This document shows positions 61,031 through 64,000 of a DNA stretch of 64,000 nt, one piece after another; positions within the stretch are counted from its first letter, which is position 1; each line of letters begins with the position of its first letter. Source of the DNA: Diphasiastrum complanatum (Eukaryota > Streptophyta > Lycopodiopsida > Lycopodiales > Lycopodiaceae); the NCBI GenBank assembly GCA_029204225.1, contig CM055109.1:47112184-47176183 (forward strand). Direction: 5' to 3'. The translations under genes were made by a program, and so were the position numbers. Under the pieces are notes generated by a model. The model was not told the DNA's origin. It saw only the letters and a list, made by a program, of their open reading frames with translations, and made no database searches.

Positions 61031-62126
61031 GCAAGTAAGTGCAGACTGTTTGACACCATCGTTACCCCTTCATCCTTGTATGCGGTAGAGATATGGTGTA
61101 CAAGACTATCATCTTCACACTGGTCCAGCATTTTACGCTTACAGACCACCATGTCAGCTCGCATAATCCGAGCAAAGCCCTCGATTCCCCATGAGATCAT
61201 CGTTGCGGAGTTTGCCACCCCCTCAGATTGAGGCAATATCTTCTCATCACCTTCAAACTCAGGGATACCAGCTATCATGGTTCTCTCATGCATCACACTT
61301 CCTCATGAAAGAATTTGCTATCACTATCACTGATCTCCCTTTGGGTACACACCAGTACATTAGACGTTTTTTATACAGAGCATATCTCGACCGTACTTGC
61401 CATCACCAGCCCTGGGTTAAGCTTGACTACTACCGGACTCACTTTCTGGAGCAAGATGCCACTGGTCTTCCAGTTTAACCTCACTATTTGTCCTCTGAAC
61501 TATCACACAATCTCCGTTTCACTTTGGGAAAGTTCAGAGTCTCCTCACATCATTTGGCTATTGCGACAGGCAGATTCCGAGGTACATCACGAGAGGAGAG
61601 ACTATGTCTGTTGTGTCCCCTACATGACATAGAGTCCGAGGAGCATTTCATCTTCAAATGCCCCATATATTATGAGATTAGAGGGAGATATCACTATCTA
61701 TTCCGTGACATACCTACTACACTCAGAGCACTGATTGGATATGAGGACTCTCGTTGTGTCCAACTTATGCTACAAGAGATGGTCTTGCTGCGCCTGGATA
61801 TGTACCAGTCAGCTCACCAGCCACATCCTAGCTCTCAGGCTCAGATTACGTCTTTCTTCACCAGGAGACGAACACAGTCTGACGACGACATACCACCTCA
61901 CCGATGTCAGAGACAATGTGTCACTCATAGTCATGCAGCAATTCACACTTCTCGCCTTGTTACGAGAGCACACAATTTTCACCTAGACGACGTTAGCGAC
62001 GGTCCATACCTCCTGATACAGCTCGTATTACGTCTTTTTTCAGCAGCAACACTATATGATACTACTCTACTCCTGGCAGCTATTCTTGCTCCCACTTATG
62101 GACAATTAGCAATTTGTAGTTTATAG
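61031..62126 (+). pseudogene. LINE 1 ORF2, C-terminal part with CCHC motif
   Basis: LFDTIVTPSSLYAVEIWCTR begins the post-RT region (pattern T-P-x-L-L-Y-G-x-E-x-W). Frame changes near 61190 and 61480 follow. The last frame (61488-62126) reads LGKFRVSSHHLAIATGRFRG and ERLCLLCPLHDIESEEHFIF with the next residues KCPIY, a CxxC...HxxxxC zinc motif typical of plant LINE ORF2 C-termini. The rest is a long tail without a known motif, ending at 62124-62126. Confidence 0.8.
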
Positions 62127-62257
62127 TTATATTACTCATTTCTCTTTTATGCATAGTTTTTCTTGAAGACTTTTATATATGCTCCCCTGGTTTTCACATG
62201 CTTGACATGTACTCCTTTTGGTCTTATATGCCTTTTGGCATGGAAAAGACATCAATA

Positions 62258-62260
<3 letters not shown>
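62127..62260 (+). other. LINE 1 3' UTR
   Basis: AT-rich, with an inverted CCTTTTGGCA region and ending GACATCAATAAAG immediately before (CT)n. There is no poly-A tail; the CT tract takes its place. Confidence 0.55.

Positions 62261-62330
<70 letters not shown>
62261..62330. repeat. (CT)n microsatellite
   Basis: 70 bp of CT forming the exact junction between the 3' end of LINE 1 and the 5' region of LINE 2. Confidence 0.95.
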
Positions 62331-62331
<1 letters not shown>

Positions 62332-62707
62332 GCGATGGTGATCTCTCTAGCGCTATCAAATCTACCTACCCTAACCCTCGCTGTCAGACCTGCCTCCCTT
62401 GCTCTGATCTGACCCCTACCTCTCTCCCTCTCTCTCAAGTCCATAGCTCCTTTCTCTCTAAGGGCACTGATCCAGCAAGAGTGATTCTCGCTGACGGGTC
62501 CTCTTCTGGGGGCGCTGGCCTCCTCCTAGCTGGAAGGAACTACCCTACCCTCGCTTCTACCCTGCCCTCACTGGAATCTACCCTACCCTCGCTATAGTAC
62601 TGACATGTTCTGTCTGCTGACCTGAACCCCTCGTTGACCTTCTTAGTCACCTAAAGGGTCTACCCTCTGCTGTTGGACACTCGTCCTAATCTGTGGTAAC
62701 CTGCCTT

Positions 62708-63495
62708 ATGGAACCACAAATTCCTACACCCTCGGCTCTTCCTCCTCCTTCCCCTAATCCTTCTACTCCCCGCAATTTGTGATTTCTAAAGCCTCCCCTA
62801 TCACTATACCTCGTTCTATTTTACCGGAAGACCTTCACTATCACGTAGGGCAACTGTATGCGTTATTTTCAAAAGTGCAGGGTAAAAAAAAATGCGACAC
62901 TAAAACTAGAGATTCAAAATTGCGGGACGAGGTCAGCCAGCTTTGAACATCCATAAATTTGTTACCAACATCTAATACGGATCTTGCAGAAACTTCTAAC
63001 AAGATTTCTAGTCTTGAGAAGCAAGTGGAGGAGACGAAATCATGGGCAGCATTGTTCAAGAACGATAATGGTATGGTAGACTTGCCTACGAATGTTTCAT
63101 TTGATTTACGGTTAGAAAGCATGTTTTCGGAGCAAGAACGAACCAAAAAAGCTCTTAATATTAGAGTGAGAGGCATTTCAAATGCTGGAAAACCATTAGA
63201 GGAAGCCAGGGATTTACTTGTCAATAAACTCTCGCATTCAATTGATGGGTTTGAAATTGCTTGGAGAGGCAAATATGATGAGAATGTTTTATTTCTTGAA
63301 TTTCGGGCTCTTGTACATCGTAATGCTGCCTTGAAACTTCAAGCCAAGCTGAAAGGGACCTTTATCTTCATGGATGATGATTTAACTCATACTCAATGGC
63401 TTGCAAGGAAAAAAATCATACAAGAGGCTAAGGAAAAAGGGAAACGGGTGGTGTTTATTGACGGCAAGCCATGGTACTATGAACGTTCACTATAG
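62708..63495 (+). pseudogene. LINE 2 ORF1 (RNA-binding chaperone), interrupted
   Basis: A likely start is ATG 62708 (MEPQIPTPSALPPPSPNPS), followed by a frame change near 62780 (ITIPRSILPEDLHYHVGQLY, ALFSKVQGKKKC). A TGA near 62945 interrupts it. The open part from about 62950 reads SNKISSLEKQVEETKSWAAL (coiled-coil-like), then LRLESMFSEQERTKKALNIR, RVRGISN and LLVNKLSHSIDGFEIAWRG (RRM-like core), FIFMDDDLTHTQWLARKK and AKEKGKRVVFIDGKPWYYE (C-terminal domain). This matches the L1-type ORF1 layout: coiled coil, RRM, C-terminal domain. One stop and one frameshift in 790 bp suggest light decay. Confidence 0.72.
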
Positions 63496-63500
63496 GGAAT

Positions 63501-63537
63501 CGGGGCTCCCGGGCATAGGAGCAGCCCGAGATCCCCT
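63501..63537 (+). promoter_or_regulatory. GC-rich hairpin between LINE 2 ORF1 and ORF2
   Basis: GGGGCTCCCGGGC, loop, GCCCGAGATCCCC pairs at 11 of 13 positions. It lies between the ORF1 stop (TAG 63493-63495) and the ORF2 ATG at 63538, directly touching the start codon. Confidence 0.62.
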
Positions 63538-64000
63538 ATGACACTTCGTATTGAATTTTGGAATTGTAATGGCTTCCTCTCTTCCACTTCAGCAGGTGAC
63601 CTGCAGTCATACTTTGCTCAGACGGATATCTTACTTCTAGCAGAGACTCGTGAGTCTCAATTTCGCCCTCTTCCTACGGTGATAGATTTCTATTGGCACT
63701 CGGTTTTTAGACCTTTCTTACGAGGGAAGACCTCCAAAGGCTCTGGGGGGGTGGCAGGCCTATACAGAGACCGATATAGTCATACTCTTAAATTGATTAA
63801 GCAAGATCCATATGCACGCTTTATATGGCTACAGTTACTTGGGCATTCTTTAGGTTTATCTAGAGATATCTTTTTGGCTGTATGTTATATTGCTCCTCAG
63901 ACTTCGACATTTGCATATTATGGTGGAGACCCTTTTCAGGTTTTGTCAGAAGATATCACCATATTCTCTCTTCATGGATATGTGCTTTGGCAGGGGACTT
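63538..64000 (+). CDS. LINE 2 ORF2, endonuclease (partial, open to the edge)
   Basis: ATG 63538 starts MTLRIEFWNCNGFLSSTSAG, then TDILLLAETRESQFRPLP (the E of the active site), GSGGVAGLYRDRYSHTLK, FIWLQLLGHSLGLSRDIF and LAVCYIAPQTSTFAYYGG. This is the apurinic-type endonuclease domain at the N-terminus of LINE ORF2, which nicks target DNA to start reverse transcription. The 154 codons in the window have no stop or frameshift, unlike LINE 1. The GDFNA block and RT would follow outside. Whether the whole ORF is intact cannot be judged here. Confidence 0.85.
   Translation, partial: MTLRIEFWNCNGFLSSTSAGDLQSYFAQTDILLLAETRESQFRPLPTVIDFYWHSVFRPFLRGKTSKGSGGVAGLYRDRYSHTLKLIKQDPYARFIWLQLLGHSLGLSRDIFLAVCYIAPQTSTFAYYGGDPFQVLSEDITIFSLHGYVLWQGT

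Larger units (their letters stand above)
57856..62260 (+). mobile_element. LINE 1 (non-LTR retrotransposon), decayed
   Basis: About 4.4 kb with the usual order: 5' repeat region, ORF1 (58212-58534), hairpin, ORF2 with endonuclease, RT and C-terminal CCHC, then a 3' UTR ending ATCAATAAAG before (CT)n. Both ORFs are damaged. ORF2 contains an internal inverted segment (about 60724-61030). Confidence 0.82.
62331..64000 (+). mobile_element. LINE 2 (non-LTR retrotransposon), continues past the window
   Basis: 5' region with CTACCCTACCCTCGCT repeats (about 62360-62600), ORF1 (62708-63495), hairpin, and ORF2 from 63538 to the edge. Same layout and domain order as LINE 1 but a clearly different sequence, so a related family or subfamily. 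Orientation is head-to-tail with LINE 1. Confidence 0.82.

Overview
The window reads as a transposon-rich nuclear segment of a land plant. It holds the 3' part of one recognisable host gene, a calcineurin B-like (CBL) calcium sensor on the minus strand. Three CBL exons are visible (56550-56630, 41042-41154, 40710-40767). The first two are separated by an intron of about 15.4 kb full of transposons, and the earlier exons lie beyond base 64000. Large TE-filled introns, long AG/CT microsatellites and many decayed Copia, Gypsy, LINE, hAT and Helitron-like elements fit a large-genome plant such as a fern or gymnosperm, but nothing here fixes the lineage.

Layout. 1-2952: decayed Copia element (+). 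3637-8340: Gypsy and Copia scraps plus unrecognised decayed sequence. 8340-8600: palindrome-rich MITE-like element. 8662-12098: Copia element on the minus strand with its 5' LTR and primer-binding site, its gag split by a Gypsy fragment. 12690-13910: Gypsy gag-protease relic. 14164-18256: Copia element with both LTR ends, 5-bp target duplication ATAAG and a large 5' internal deletion. 19033-19700: LTR and primer-binding site of another minus-strand Copia. 20276 and 27683: two Helitron-like 3' ends. 21386-26883: non-autonomous LTR element with 832-bp LTRs and degenerate tandem modules in place of most of pol. 28080-29620: array of roughly 350-bp repeats. 30519-34822: two rearranged minus-strand Copia relics and an LTR. 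34928-35104: (AG)n. 35110-40700: mostly non-coding. 40710-64000: CBL gene region.

Inside the long CBL intron sits a 9.55-kb hAT element (42210-51763) with a clear 8-bp target duplication, TACAGTAC. It carries a broken BED/DUF659-type transposase, a proline-rich AT-hook open frame, and a short coding frame on the opposite strand. Copia sequence is nested inside it. The same intron holds a LINE relic (54592-55560). The next intron upstream holds two LINEs in head-to-tail order, each preceded by a (CT)n tract. The first has an internal inversion across its reverse transcriptase. The second has an ORF2 that stays open to the window edge.

No tRNA, rRNA or CRISPR array was seen. Apart from CBL, nearly every coding signal is transposon-derived and most are frameshifted, truncated or lack a catalytic residue. 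The most recent-looking insertions are the LTR element at 21386-26883, the LINE at 62331 onward and the hAT element. All calls come from reading translations and repeats by eye; no database search was run.
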